In this document: in pieces, positions 54,163-63,710 of the stretch | Position numbering within the stretch: position 1 is the stretch's first letter | Layout: every line of letters begins with the position of its first letter | Origin: Candidatus Gastranaerophilales bacterium | Lineage (GTDB): Bacteria > Cyanobacteriota > Vampirovibrionia > Gastranaerophilales > Gastranaerophilaceae | Assembly (NCBI GenBank): GCA_947589425.1 | Contig: CANQAV010000001.1 | Location: forward strand, 186,001-250,000 | Reading direction: 5' to 3' | DNA length: 64,000 nt | Position numbers and translations under genes: made by a program | Notes under the pieces: generated by a model | What the model saw: only the letters and a program-made list of their open reading frames with translations | What the model was told of the DNA's origin: nothing | The model's database searches: none

Positions 54163-54962
54163 TTTGATTTTTTTATTTTTGTTTTAAAAACAAATCTTAC
54201 TATATTGTTAACTAATTTTTGAGGTAAAAAAGAAGCCATTTTTGCGGTTTTCGCATCTAAGCCAATATTATACACCGCTTTTGGATTATTTTTTTTAATA
54301 ATTTGTGCAATTTTTTTGGATACATATATCGGATTTTTTGCGTGAAGAGAATTTCTTTGAGCATTTTTTAAAAGAAAATCTTTTTCTTCTTTATATTTTT
54401 CTGTTTTTTCTTCAAAAATTTTCTTATTAAGTTCGATTGAATGTTCCCAAAACCTTGTTGCAGTAGAACCCGGGCGAATTGATACAACTTTTTTACCCGT
54501 TTCAATTGAAAAAATATTAAGTGCAATATCGCTTGAAGCTTTTGACATGCAGTAAGGACTTAAAAAGGGGAATATGCCGTATGATGCCATAGAACTTACA
54601 TTATATAATATTCCTTTTTCGGAAAGCAGAGGAGAAAAATATTTAATTATTCTGATAAGTCCTAAAACATTGACATCAAACTGTTTTTTTAATTCAATCT
54701 CATCAATTTCATCAACCGAAGAAACAACTGCTATTCCCGTAAAGTTAATTATTTTATTAAATTTAACATTGTTTAATTTATCACGCAGACGGATAAAATC
54801 CATCTCATTTAAAACATCAAGATGAAGTTCGTGCACTTTTTCGTCCATGATATTTGTAGATCTTGAAGTTGCATAAATTTTAAAATCATCCGATTTTAGT
54901 TCTTCAATTGTTCGAAACGCAAGTTCCGAATGTGCTCCGATTATTAAAATATTATTATCCAT
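54159..54962 (-). CDS. Short-chain dehydrogenase/reductase
   Basis: 267 aa. ILIIGAHSELAFRTIEEL replaces the usual TGxxxGIG by GAHSELA, so the glycine-rich loop is altered. NFTGIAVVSSV matches the NNAG region. The active site is intact: NVSSMASYGIFPF and SPYCMSKASSDIA (Ser, Tyr, Lys). It oxidises or reduces an unknown substrate. It is coupled to the radical SAM gene by ATGA, which suggests a shared pathway, perhaps lipid modification. Confidence 0.88.
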   Translation of the reverse strand: MDNNILIIGAHSELAFRTIEELKSDDFKIYATSRSTNIMDEKVHELHLDVLNEMDFIRLRDKLNNVKFNKIINFTGIAVVSSVDEIDEIELKKQFDVNVLGLIRIIKYFSPLLSEKGILYNVSSMASYGIFPFLSPYCMSKASSDIALNIFSIETGKKVVSIRPGSTATRFWEHSIELNKKIFEEKTEKYKEEKDFLLKNAQRNSLHAKNPIYVSKKIAQIIKKNNPKAVYNIGLDAKTAKMASFLPQKLVNNIVRFVFKTKIKKSK

Positions 54963-55053
54963 AATGCTATTTTAAATGATTTTATAAAATATATAAAGTC
55001 ATCTAATTTTATGAAATATTTTAAAAATTTTGTCTTTATGTTATAAATAGCGT

Positions 55054-56055
55054 ATGAAAAAGGTATTAATATCGGGCTACATAGGCTTTAATAACTTTGG
55101 AGACGAGGGGATATTTTACGCTCTTTTAGAACATCTTAAAGAAAAAAATATTGATATAAGGGCGCTTTGCGCAAACGGAAAAAAATATGATATTAAAACA
55201 TATAATTACAAAAACCCGATTTCAATTCTTTCTGCAATATCAAACTGCGATATTCTAATTTCGGGCGGGGGAAGCCTTCTGCAAAATAAAACCAGCTCTT
55301 TTAGCCTTTATTACTATCTTTTAATTATATTTTTTGCAAAATTGTTTTTTAAAAAAGTAATAATCTTCTCGCAGGGGATTGAGCCCATAAAAGGCATTTT
55401 TGACAGAAATTTAACTAAATTCATTTTAAAACTTACGGACTACATTATGGTCAGGGATAAAAAAAGCAAACTCTATCTTGAAGGGATGAAAATTAAATCA
55501 GATTTAAATAACGATGCGGTATATTCGATTTTGGAAAAAATCCCCCCGAAAGAAAACAAAAAAGGACTTCTTGTTCAATTAAGAAGTTTTCGGGGAATGG
55601 ACGAAAATCTGCTTATAAATCTTGCCGATTGTATTAAAAAACATTACAAAGAAGAAATTACCCTTCTTGCTCTTCAAAAAGAAGAAGATGAAAAAATATG
55701 CAAAAATTTTATCGAAAAATTAAAAAATTATGATATTGAAGCAAAATACTTTGAAAACAATGAAATTAAAGATACTTTCGATATAATAAATTCTGCAAAA
55801 TATATGATATCCGCAAGGCTCCACGGTTTAATCACATCAAAAGAATTAAATACAAAAACTTTTGCACTGTGTTATGATGATAAAATAAAAACATTCTGCG
55901 AAGAAACAAACACGGAAAACATAGATATCATGAATTATTCTAAAGATGAACTTGATAAAAAACTTGATAGTTTTTTCAATAATCAAATACACGAAGTCCA
56001 TTCCAAAAGAATTTTCAACTGGGAAAACTTTGATAGTGTAATAGAAAAATTTTAG
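55054..56055 (+). CDS. csaB: Polysaccharide pyruvyl transferase CsaB-like
   Basis: 333 aa. VLISGYIGFNNFGDEGIFYA is the family start; DILISGGGSLLQNKTS and FSQGIEPIKGIF are nucleotide-binding blocks; SARLHGLITSKELNTK near the end carries the active-site SARLH. It adds a ketal pyruvate to cell-wall polysaccharide, typically to anchor S-layer proteins with SLH domains. TATAAA ends 6 bp before the ATG and no Shine-Dalgarno is visible. Confidence 0.93.
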   Translation: MKKVLISGYIGFNNFGDEGIFYALLEHLKEKNIDIRALCANGKKYDIKTYNYKNPISILSAISNCDILISGGGSLLQNKTSSFSLYYYLLIIFFAKLFFKKVIIFSQGIEPIKGIFDRNLTKFILKLTDYIMVRDKKSKLYLEGMKIKSDLNNDAVYSILEKIPPKENKKGLLVQLRSFRGMDENLLINLADCIKKHYKEEITLLALQKEEDEKICKNFIEKLKNYDIEAKYFENNEIKDTFDIINSAKYMISARLHGLITSKELNTKTFALCYDDKIKTFCEETNTENIDIMNYSKDELDKKLDSFFNNQIHEVHSKRIFNWENFDSVIEKF

Positions 56056-56066
56056 GAGAAAAAATT

Positions 56067-57299
56067 ATGATAGTTGCAAGTATAGATTTAATGGATAACA
56101 AGGCAGTTCAATTACAACAGGGAAAAACAAAAGTAATTGAAAGAGAAGACGTATTAGAGCTTGCAAAATATTATGCAAGATTTGGCGAAATTGCGGTAAT
56201 TGACCTTGACTGTGCATTAAATACCGGAAAAAACAATGAAGAATTAATTCAAAAAATTTGTAAAATTGCGCCCGCAAGAGTAGGAGGCGGAATAAGAACA
56301 ATAGAAAAAGCCAAAAAAGTCCTTTCATGGGGTGCAAAAAAGATAATAATAGGAACGGCGGCATCTGAAGAATTTTTATCCGAACTCCCGAAATCAAAAG
56401 TTATTGTTGCAATCGATTCAAGGGACGGAAAAATAACCGTTAAAGGGTGGCGGGAAGTAAGCGAATTTTCAACTCTTGATTATGTTAAGCGCTTTGAAGA
56501 TTATTGCAGCGGATTTTTATTCACAATTGTTGAAAAAGAAGGAATGATGCAGGGTACGGATATTGATTTTATAAAACATATCGCATCTCAAACAAAAAGA
56601 CCCCTTACCGCAGCGGGCGGAATTTCAACAATAGATGAAATTGCGGAGCTTGAAAAAAATAATATCAGCTCGCAGTTGGGAATGTGTATATATACGGGTA
56701 AAATCAGCCTTGAAGATGCTTTTTGCGCTTGTCTTGATTTTGAAAAACAAAAAGGCTTAATTCCGACAATAGTACAGGACAGAAAAACAAAACAAGTTTT
56801 AATGCTTGCATATTCAAATAAAGAGTCTTTAACAAAATCATTCAAAGAAGGTCTTTGCACATACTATTCCCGCTCCAAAAAAGCACTTTGGACAAAAGGA
56901 GAAACAAGCGGAAATACGCAGGAATTGGTTAACGCAAAATTCGATTGCGACAAAGATACAATTTTATTTACCGTAAATCAAAAAGGAAATGCATGCCACC
57001 TCAATCGTTTCAGCTGTTTTTCGGATAAAGATTTTACTTTTGAAGAACTGTTTGACACAATTGAAGACAGAAAACTCAAAATGCCTCAAAAAAGCTATAC
57101 TACAAAGCTTTTTAATGACGAATTTTATCTGAAAAGAAAAATTATGGAAGAGGCTTTTGAAACGGTTAATTTTGAATTGGGAGACGGTTTAGCCTGGGAA
57201 GCGGCAGATCTTCTTTATCATTTAAGCGTGTTTATGTCGCTGCACAATATAACAATTGATGATATTAAAAACAATCTTTTATCAAGGACAAAACAATGA
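56067..57299 (+). CDS. Fused HisA-HisI-HisE histidine biosynthesis protein
   Basis: 410 aa, three enzymes in one. Residues 1-225 are HisA (isomerase): IDLMDNKAVQLQQGK with the first catalytic Asp, RVGGGIRT, IDSRDGKITVKGWRE with the second, and TAAGGIST. Residues 230-320 are HisI (PRA-CH): YYSRSKKALWTKGETSGNTQ, DCDKDTILFTVNQKG and ACHLNRFSCF with zinc cysteines. Residues 330-410 are HisE (PRA-PH): KIMEEAFETVNFELGDG and AADLLYHL. HisIE fusions are common; adding HisA is unusual. AGGAG stands before the ATG; hisD follows with an ATGA overlap. Confidence 0.94.
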   Translation: MIVASIDLMDNKAVQLQQGKTKVIEREDVLELAKYYARFGEIAVIDLDCALNTGKNNEELIQKICKIAPARVGGGIRTIEKAKKVLSWGAKKIIIGTAASEEFLSELPKSKVIVAIDSRDGKITVKGWREVSEFSTLDYVKRFEDYCSGFLFTIVEKEGMMQGTDIDFIKHIASQTKRPLTAAGGISTIDEIAELEKNNISSQLGMCIYTGKISLEDAFCACLDFEKQKGLIPTIVQDRKTKQVLMLAYSNKESLTKSFKEGLCTYYSRSKKALWTKGETSGNTQELVNAKFDCDKDTILFTVNQKGNACHLNRFSCFSDKDFTFEELFDTIEDRKLKMPQKSYTTKLFNDEFYLKRKIMEEAFETVNFELGDGLAWEAADLLYHLSVFMSLHNITIDDIKNNLLSRTKQ

Positions 57300-58546
57300 A
57301 GATAGTTGAATATAACAAAATCGACAATTCGTTTTTTCAAAAAATTGATTTTGAAGAGCTTGATTGCGTTAACGAAATTATAAAAAAAGTAAAAAACGAA
57401 GGGGACAGCGCCCTGATTGAGTTGTCCGAAAAATTTAAAGACGGTAAATTTAATTCAAGCAATGATTTTTTGGTGAACGAAAAGGAAATTGAAGAAGCAT
57501 ACAAAAAAATGCCCGATGAACTTTTAAAACACTTAAAAATCGCAATTAAAAACACCGAAGAATTTGCAAAAGCACAATTTAACTCAATTCAAGAATTGGA
57601 ATTTAAAAAAGAAAATTCCGTTTTGGGACACAAAATCATTCCTCTGAATTCCGTCCTGTGCTACTGCCCCGGAGGGAACTATCCGCTTTTGAGCACATGT
57701 TATATGACCCTTGTCCCCGCCTGCGTTGCGGGGGTTAAAGAAATATATTTAACAAGCCCCAAAATATCACCCGAAGTTATAGTATCCGCACATTTATCGG
57801 GTGCATCGAAAATATATAAATTAGGAGGAGCGCAAGCAATAAGTGCGTTTGCTTTCGGAACAGAAACAATCAAAGCGGTTGATAAAATAACGGGCCCCGG
57901 AAACAAATATGTTGCCGCAGCCAAAAAAGCCGTTTTCGGCATCTGTGACATTGATTTCATAGCAGGACCTTCGGAAGTTTTAATCATAGCGGATGATATT
58001 AAAGATTCAAAACTTATTGCATCGGATATGCTTGCTCAATCAGAACATGATAAGGATGCAAGAAGCTATCTGATTACAAATGATATAAAAATAGCCCAAG
58101 AAGTTGAAAAAGAAGCTCAAAATATTTTAAAAACACTCAAAACAAAAGATATAGCTTCAATTTCCTTTGAAAAATCAATTTGTATAATTATAAACAACAT
58201 TGAAGAAGCAATCGAACTTGCAAACAAAAGAGCTCCAGAACATCTTGAAATCTTTGTTAAAAATGCGGATGAAATTAAAGATGAATTTAAAAATTACGGC
58301 TCATTGTTTATAGGTAATAACTGTGCAGAGGTTTTCGGAGATTATTGTTCCGGCACAAACCATGTGCTTCCCACTAACCAATGCTCAAAATATACGGGCG
58401 GATTAAGTGTTTTTGATTATGTTAAAATACAAACATATCAAAAATTATCACCGCAATATTCGAAAAAATTATCAAAAACCGCATCCTGTCTTGCACAGGC
58501 GGAAGGATTATTCGCACACAAGCTATCGGCAGATTTAAGGAGTTAA
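57296..58546 (+). CDS. hisD: Histidinol dehydrogenase
   Basis: 416 aa, full length. [36 protein letters not shown] and [14 protein letters not shown] are family blocks; [15 protein letters not shown] and RAPEHLEIF contain the zinc His and catalytic His/Glu; [10 protein letters not shown] lies near the end. It catalyses the last two oxidations of histidine synthesis. It is joined to the fused HisA-HisI-HisE. Confidence 0.97.
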   Translation: MKIVEYNKIDNSFFQKIDFEELDCVNEIIKKVKNEGDSALIELSEKFKDGKFNSSNDFLVNEKEIEEAYKKMPDELLKHLKIAIKNTEEFAKAQFNSIQELEFKKENSVLGHKIIPLNSVLCYCPGGNYPLLSTCYMTLVPACVAGVKEIYLTSPKISPEVIVSAHLSGASKIYKLGGAQAISAFAFGTETIKAVDKITGPGNKYVAAAKKAVFGICDIDFIAGPSEVLIIADDIKDSKLIASDMLAQSEHDKDARSYLITNDIKIAQEVEKEAQNILKTLKTKDIASISFEKSICIIINNIEEAIELANKRAPEHLEIFVKNADEIKDEFKNYGSLFIGNNCAEVFGDYCSGTNHVLPTNQCSKYTGGLSVFDYVKIQTYQKLSPQYSKKLSKTASCLAQAEGLFAHKLSADLRS

Positions 58547-58547
58547 A

Positions 58548-59225
58548 TTGAAATCGGATTTGAGAGAAAAAATAGACAAATTTATTCACGAAACGGAATG
58601 CAGCCTTGTAATAATTTTGTTTCATATAATAAGAGCTTTTTATAACTGCAAATGCATTAACTATCCTGAAGAAAAATGTATCTTTGCACTCTGGCATGCG
58701 CACCAGTGCGGAGTATTTTCCTGTAATCAAAACAGAAAAACCGCAATTATGGTTTCAAACTCAAAAGACGGCGAAATTATATCCCGTGCCGCAAACGCTA
58801 TGGGTGTTGAAACGGTAAGAGGCTCTCAAAACAGGGGCGGAGCAAAAGCAAGCCTTGAATTAATCAAAAAAATACAAAACGAAAACGTTAACGGCGCACT
58901 GACAATCGACGGACCGAAAGGACCTAAAAGAATTGTTAAAAAAGGGATTATAGAAATTGCAAAAATGACGGATACCCCTATTGTTCCTGCTGTTTGGTGG
59001 AGCCCTCAAAAAACATTTTTAAAATTTAATTCCTGGGATGAATTTCGTTTCCCGCTAATCGGAACAAAGCTTGTAATGCTTTTTGGAGAGCCTATTTATA
59101 TACCAAAAGACCCGAGCGACGAAGAAGTTGAACAAATAAGAAAAAAAGTGGAAGACAGTTTAAACGAACTTTATATTGATATCAAGAAAAATTATAAAAC
59201 CTATTTAAAATCAGCAAAAAAATAA
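58548..59225 (+). CDS. DUF374-type lysophospholipid acyltransferase
   Basis: 225 aa from TTG 58548, which has AAGGAG upstream. IFALWHAHQCGVFS holds the acceptor His of LPLAT enzymes; VSNSKDGEIISRAANAMG, GSQNRGGAKASLELI and TIDGPKGPKRIVKKG are the DUF374 blocks, followed by PIVPAVWWS. This family adds an acyl chain in lipid A or related glycolipid synthesis, which supports an outer membrane. It begins one base after the hisD stop. Confidence 0.88.
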   Translation: MKSDLREKIDKFIHETECSLVIILFHIIRAFYNCKCINYPEEKCIFALWHAHQCGVFSCNQNRKTAIMVSNSKDGEIISRAANAMGVETVRGSQNRGGAKASLELIKKIQNENVNGALTIDGPKGPKRIVKKGIIEIAKMTDTPIVPAVWWSPQKTFLKFNSWDEFRFPLIGTKLVMLFGEPIYIPKDPSDEEVEQIRKKVEDSLNELYIDIKKNYKTYLKSAKK

Positions 59226-59246
59226 TTTTATCAGCGTTCTAAGGTT

Positions 59247-59459
59247 ATGGCGGGAATAAATTTTACATCTAAACTCATTGTTGATAAAAGTTTTGATAAA
59301 TATTTAAGAGCAGACAACAAAAAAGAAATAGTTGATTATGCTAATCTTATCGTGGGTTTGGATGTATTTGAAAGATTAAGCGGTCAAAAAGAAATAACAC
59401 TTTGCGCCAAAAAAAACAACAGGCAAAAAAAATATTATGAACATAAAATACGGGGATGA
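59247..59459 (+). CDS. Small protein, N-terminal part of a probable split gene
   Basis: 70 aa (MAGINFTSKLIVDKSFDKYL ... ERLSGQKEITLC). The stop follows a run of eight A at 59424-59432. The next frame continues as a plausible C-terminal part (59437-59640). Removing one base from the A runs near 59430-59450 would join them, giving about 131 aa. No known domain. It may be an active short gene, a recent frameshift, a switchable tract or a sequencing error. Confidence 0.6.
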   Translation: MAGINFTSKLIVDKSFDKYLRADNKKEIVDYANLIVGLDVFERLSGQKEITLCAKKNNRQKKYYEHKIRG

Positions 59460-59640
59460 AATAATAACGGTATATGCCGGAAAAATTCCCGACTGCGAAG
59501 CGGCGCTCCATATTATGATTATGACCTGTTTTTTAAATAATAAAAAAATGAAAAACGGGCTTTTTAAAAATGTTTTCAAAAGCTTTTGCGAACTTGTGAA
59601 AGAAGAAAGAGAAAAAAATCATTTTAATTCGGTCGGTTGA
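59437..59640 (+). CDS. Small protein, C-terminal part of a probable split gene
   Basis: 67 codons in frame +1 relative to the previous ORF, overlapping by 23 bp. IKYGDEIITVYAGKIPDC and ALHIMIMTCFLNNKKMKNGL continue a soluble alpha/beta pattern. The first ATG has no good ribosome-binding site, which argues against an independent gene. The 3' end overlaps the pilin-like gene on the other strand by 22 bp. Confidence 0.5.
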   Translation: MNIKYGDEIITVYAGKIPDCEAALHIMIMTCFLNNKKMKNGLFKNVFKSFCELVKEEREKNHFNSVG

Positions 59641-59990
59641 TTATTTTTTGCGCCCTTTTTTCTGTATTTAATTATCATGGTAACACTGTTTTCCTGATTA
59701 TCAAATAAATTATAATCGGGAAGATTTGTGATTGAATTTCCGATAACATTTCTCAGCTCGCTATACTCATCCGAACTTATGTCTTGACCGTCCAAAGGCA
59801 TCCAGCCGTCGGGATAATTTTCACCAAGCCAATATATTATGCTTCCTATCGGTACGGAATCCGAAGTTTTAACAACAACGGGAGACTTTTTTGTTCGTTT
59901 TGTTAAAACCGGCATAAAAGCAACCAAAAGCAAAGAAATCACAATGAGAGATATCATTAACTCTACAAGAGAAAATGCTTTAATCTTCAT
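59619..59990 (-). CDS. Type IV pilin-like protein with phage-tail-collar-like C-terminal domain
   Basis: 123 aa. KIKAFSLVELMISLIVISLL is a class III prepilin signal: cleavage before Phe, Glu at +5, then a hydrophobic helix. After a linker (TKRTKKSPVVVKTSD) the C-terminal part IIYWLGENYPDGWMPLDGQD, ELRNVIGNSITNLPDYNLFD follows the tail-collar pattern (PxGWLxxDGQ ... LPD). It would be a minor pilin or pseudopilin exposing a binding domain. Its ATG overlaps the serC stop (AATGA). No other pilus gene is adjacent. Confidence 0.82.
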   Translation of the reverse strand: MKIKAFSLVELMISLIVISLLLVAFMPVLTKRTKKSPVVVKTSDSVPIGSIIYWLGENYPDGWMPLDGQDISSDEYSELRNVIGNSITNLPDYNLFDNQENSVTMIIKYRKKGAKNNQPTELK

Positions 59991-61072
59991 TTTAAATTTT
60001 CCTTTTCAAATTTTTCCATAAAGTTAACAAGCTTAATAACACCTTCCTGAGGCATTGCATTATATATTGAAGCTCTCATTCCGCCGACTGTTCTGTGACC
60101 TTTTAATTGAATAAGGTCATATTCTTTTGCTTCTTCAATAAATTTCTTATCAAGTTCATCATTTCCCGTTATAAAAGGTACGTTCATAATTGAGCGGGAA
60201 GATTTTTCAACCGTTCCTTTAAACAATTTTGAAGAATCAAGAAAATCATAGAGAATTTTAGCTTTTTTCTCGTTTATTTCTTTCATTTTTTCCAAACCGC
60301 CCAGTTTTTTAAGCCACTTAAATACAAGGGAGCAAATATAAATTCCGTATGCGGGAGGGGTATTGTAAAGGCTGTTATTATCAGCGTGAATTTTATATTT
60401 TAACATCTCGGGACACCACAAAGGTAAATCCTCTCTTATTAAATCTTCTCTGATAATTACAATCTGCACTCCCGCAGGTCCTACATTTTTTTGAACACCG
60501 GCAAAAATTAAACCGTATTTTTTAACGTCAACAGGCTCTGATAAAAAGCATGAGGACATATCGGAAACCAAATCTTTTCCTTTTGTATTCGGAAGGGTAT
60601 GAAATTTTGTACCGTAAATTGTATTATTTTCGCAAATATAGACATAGTCCGCATCTGGCGAAATATCAAGATTAGAGCAATCAGGAATATATGAAAAGCA
60701 TTTATCCTCAGAGCTTGCAATTTTGTTAATTTTTCCGTATTTTTGAGCTTCAATATATGCTTTTTTAGCCCACTGCCCCGTTACGATATAGTCTGCCGTT
60801 CCGTTTTTTAAAAGATTAATGGGCACCATTGAAAACTGAAGATGCGCTCCGCCTTGCAAAAACAGAACTTTATAATTATCAGGAATATTAAGAAGTTCTC
60901 TCAGGTCTTTTTCTGCGGTTTTTATAATATTATCGAAAGTTTTTGAGCGGTGAGACATTTCCATAACGGACATACCCGTATTTTGATAATCAAGCATTTC
61001 ATCCGCCGCTTGTTTTAAAACTTCTTCGGGTAATATTGCGGGCCCTGCGGAAAAATTATAAACTCTTTTCAT
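59987..61072 (-). CDS. serC: Phosphoserine aminotransferase
   Basis: 361 aa. VYNFSAGPAILPEEVLKQA is the family start; LQGGAHLQFSMVPINLL and DMSSCFLSEPVDVKKYG follow; FAGVQKNVGPAGV carries the PLP Lys. RGHRTVGGMRASIYNAMP-type end (seen as LKGHRTVGGMRASIYNAM) is conserved. It makes phosphoserine. It overlaps miaB by 17 bp. Confidence 0.97.
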   Translation of the reverse strand: MKRVYNFSAGPAILPEEVLKQAADEMLDYQNTGMSVMEMSHRSKTFDNIIKTAEKDLRELLNIPDNYKVLFLQGGAHLQFSMVPINLLKNGTADYIVTGQWAKKAYIEAQKYGKINKIASSEDKCFSYIPDCSNLDISPDADYVYICENNTIYGTKFHTLPNTKGKDLVSDMSSCFLSEPVDVKKYGLIFAGVQKNVGPAGVQIVIIREDLIREDLPLWCPEMLKYKIHADNNSLYNTPPAYGIYICSLVFKWLKKLGGLEKMKEINEKKAKILYDFLDSSKLFKGTVEKSSRSIMNVPFITGNDELDKKFIEEAKEYDLIQLKGHRTVGGMRASIYNAMPQEGVIKLVNFMEKFEKENLK

Positions 61073-62396
61073 ATTTATCTACCTCATTATTTACTTTCAG
61101 GCTTTCGCCAAACATACACCATGTTGATACACGCTTAATTTTAACATTTATAAATTCACCGATAAAGTGTTTTTTACTATCGAGTATATGAACTACTTTG
61201 TTATTGCCAGCCCTGCCTTGAAATATTCCGTCTTTTACACCGTCAATTAAAACTTCAAGAGTTTTTCCTATATATTTTTCGTTCGACCTTAAAGTAGCTT
61301 GTTTTACTTTTTCGTTTAATATGTTTAATCTTCTCTTTTTTTCTTCTTCATCAATAAACAAATCAACCATTTTTCCGGCTTTTGTAAAAGGACGGGGAGA
61401 ATATGCAGCCGTGTTTGAATAATCAAGCTCAAGCTCATCAATTATATTTACCGTATCCAAAAATTCTTCATAAGTTTCAGAGGGGAAGCCCGCAATAAAA
61501 TCAGATGTTATTGCAACATTTTCAATTGAATTTCTTATTTTTTGAACTATATTTTTATATTCTTCTTTTGTATAGCGTCTGTTCATTTCTTTTAAAATCC
61601 TGTCGTTTCCCGACTGCATCGGAATATGAAAGCATTCGCATATTTTCTTGGAATTTTTGACTGTTTCAATTACTTCATCCGTAATATCCGTGGGATATGA
61701 AGAAGTAAAGCGTATTCTGAAATCTCCTTCAAGTTTATCAAGTTCTCTTAAAAGGGTTGCAAAATTAACTTTTTCTTCAAGTTTTTTCCCGTAACTGTCC
61801 ACATTTTGCCCCAAAAGAGTAATTTCCCTGAAGCCTTGATTAAGAATTTTTTTTGCTTCGCAAACAATTGCTTCAATAGTTCTGGAGCGCTCTCTCCCCC
61901 TTGTATAGGGAACAATACAATATGAACAGAAATTATCACATCCTTCCATAATGGGAAGCCATGCATTAATTGATTTTGCTCTTTCAATTTTATAATCGTT
62001 TTCAATTACAGGATTGTCATTTGTTGCACAAACACGCCCTGTTTCAATTTTTTTAATTAAATCTGGCAGTTGATATATGTTTCTTGTTCCGAAAACCAAA
62101 TCAACATATGGAAATTTTTTCAAAAGATTTTCTTTTTCCAGCTGCGCAACACATCCGCATATTGCAATTTTTACATTTTTATTTTTTTCTTTTTTAATTT
62201 TTCCCCATGCCCCAAGGCGGGAATATGCCTTATCTGCTGATAATTGCCTTATTGCACAGGTATTTACGATAAATAAATCCGCTTCTTGTTCATTATCCGT
62301 ATTTTCCCAGCCAAAATGAGATAACATGCCGATAATTCTTTCACTATCCGATTTATTCATTTGACAGCCGAGGGTATCTATAAAAAGCTTCTTCAT
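61056..62396 (-). CDS. miaB: tRNA-2-methylthio-N6-dimethylallyladenosine synthase
   Basis: 446 aa. The N-terminal UPF0004 domain has DTLGCQMNKSDSERIIGML and two more cysteines in VNTCAIRQLSADKA and ICGCVAQLEKE. The radical SAM domain has MEGCDNFCSYCIVPYTRG. ITLLGQNVDSYGK and FIAGFPSETYEEF are family blocks. It thiomethylates A37 of tRNAs. A C-terminal TRAM domain is present. Confidence 0.97.
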   Translation of the reverse strand: MKKLFIDTLGCQMNKSDSERIIGMLSHFGWENTDNEQEADLFIVNTCAIRQLSADKAYSRLGAWGKIKKEKNKNVKIAICGCVAQLEKENLLKKFPYVDLVFGTRNIYQLPDLIKKIETGRVCATNDNPVIENDYKIERAKSINAWLPIMEGCDNFCSYCIVPYTRGRERSRTIEAIVCEAKKILNQGFREITLLGQNVDSYGKKLEEKVNFATLLRELDKLEGDFRIRFTSSYPTDITDEVIETVKNSKKICECFHIPMQSGNDRILKEMNRRYTKEEYKNIVQKIRNSIENVAITSDFIAGFPSETYEEFLDTVNIIDELELDYSNTAAYSPRPFTKAGKMVDLFIDEEEKKRRLNILNEKVKQATLRSNEKYIGKTLEVLIDGVKDGIFQGRAGNNKVVHILDSKKHFIGEFINVKIKRVSTWCMFGESLKVNNEVDKYEKSL

Positions 62397-62405
62397 TATC
62401 CTTCC

Positions 62406-63710
62406 TTAAATTATTTTAGACCCCGCAACATGCTCTAAACGCTCCATTCTTTCTTTCAGAGCACCCGAAGGATTATAGAAAGGATCAACCGTCATAATTT
62501 TTGCCGCAATATCGGGATAAAAGTAAATAAATCTTAATTCGCTGTCCGTTAAAGGTTTTTGAGTATGTACGTTTGCATAACGTGCAAGTTCAAGTATATT
62601 CCTTGCTTCATCTTCATCATGGAATTCAAGCTCAAGATTATGATATACGTTTCTAAAACCTTTAATACCCGCATATTCACCCACGGTTATCATTCTGCCG
62701 GTTTCAATAATTTCAGGCTCGCCCCTTCCCAATTCTTCAAAATCATAGAGTTCATAATTTCTTCTGTCTTTTAAAGCACCGTCTGCGTGGATGCCTGATT
62801 CGTGGGCAAAAGCATTTGCTCCGACCGCAACCTGATTCATGGGTATCGGAACACCAAAAGCGTATGAAGTATATTTTGCCAATTTCCATGCTTTTGAAAC
62901 ATCAATTTGAGGGTCGATTTTGTATTTGTCCTTAAACCCGCTTGACTTTGTTATTGCAAGTATACAGGAAACCAAATCCGCATTTCCCGCACGTTCTCCC
63001 ATGCCGTTTATTGCCGTATTAATCCAAGCATCAACTCCCGCATCAATTGCGGCTTTTGCGCCCATAACCGAACACGCCGTTGCCATTCCCAAATCATTAT
63101 GAAAATGAAGTTCTATATCCATTTGCGTTTCTTTTGCAATGGTATAAATTCGATTATATGCGCTCAAAGGGTCATCATAGCCTAAGGTATCGCAGTATCT
63201 GAATCTTTGAGCACCATATTTTTTGCATTGCTTTGCATATTCAATTAAATATTCCAAATCGGACCTTGAAGCATCTTCTGCATTAACACCGATTATTTTT
63301 GCGTTATTGCTGATTGCTTCGTTTAAGGCTTCAAGAGTATCATTTAAAACATCTTGCGGGGTTTTTTTACCCATGTATTTGCCGTTAATCATCTGCTCGG
63401 ATGTAGATTGCGACATGTTAAGATATTGAAGCTTAGGCACATTTTTAAACGAGTCTTGAACATCTTTTTTTATCGCCCTCATCCAGCCCGAAAGCTTTGT
63501 TTTTGCAATAACACCTCTTTCAACAAGCTCCAGATTGCCGTTTAGATAATTCAATTCATGCTTTGTTGTCGGGAAACCGAATTCCGATTGATTGATACCC
63601 ATTTCATTAAGCATTAAATTAATTATTGTTTTTTGCAGTTTTGCAAGCCCCAAACGAGAAGTTTGGACACCGTCCCTGTTTGTAACATCGACAAATTTAA
63701 TGTAGTTCAT
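62406..63710 (-). CDS. Homocitrate / isopropylmalate synthase family enzyme
   Basis: 434 aa from ATG 63710 (AGGGGATT upstream); a longer start at 63758 is less likely. YIKFVDVTNRDGVQTSRL is the DRE-TIM active-site start (Asp, Arg); IELHFHNDLGMATACS and AFAHESGIHADGALK hold the metal His residues and the acceptor site. It condenses acetyl-CoA with a 2-oxoacid. Homocitrate (NifV-like), citramalate or isopropylmalate synthase are all possible. The usual C-terminal regulatory domain of LeuA is absent. LeuD and leuB are about 25 kb away. Confidence 0.88.
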   Translation of the reverse strand: MNYIKFVDVTNRDGVQTSRLGLAKLQKTIINLMLNEMGINQSEFGFPTTKHELNYLNGNLELVERGVIAKTKLSGWMRAIKKDVQDSFKNVPKLQYLNMSQSTSEQMINGKYMGKKTPQDVLNDTLEALNEAISNNAKIIGVNAEDASRSDLEYLIEYAKQCKKYGAQRFRYCDTLGYDDPLSAYNRIYTIAKETQMDIELHFHNDLGMATACSVMGAKAAIDAGVDAWINTAINGMGERAGNADLVSCILAITKSSGFKDKYKIDPQIDVSKAWKLAKYTSYAFGVPIPMNQVAVGANAFAHESGIHADGALKDRRNYELYDFEELGRGEPEIIETGRMITVGEYAGIKGFRNVYHNLELEFHDEDEARNILELARYANVHTQKPLTDSELRFIYFYPDIAAKIMTVDPFYNPSGALKERMERLEHVAGSKII

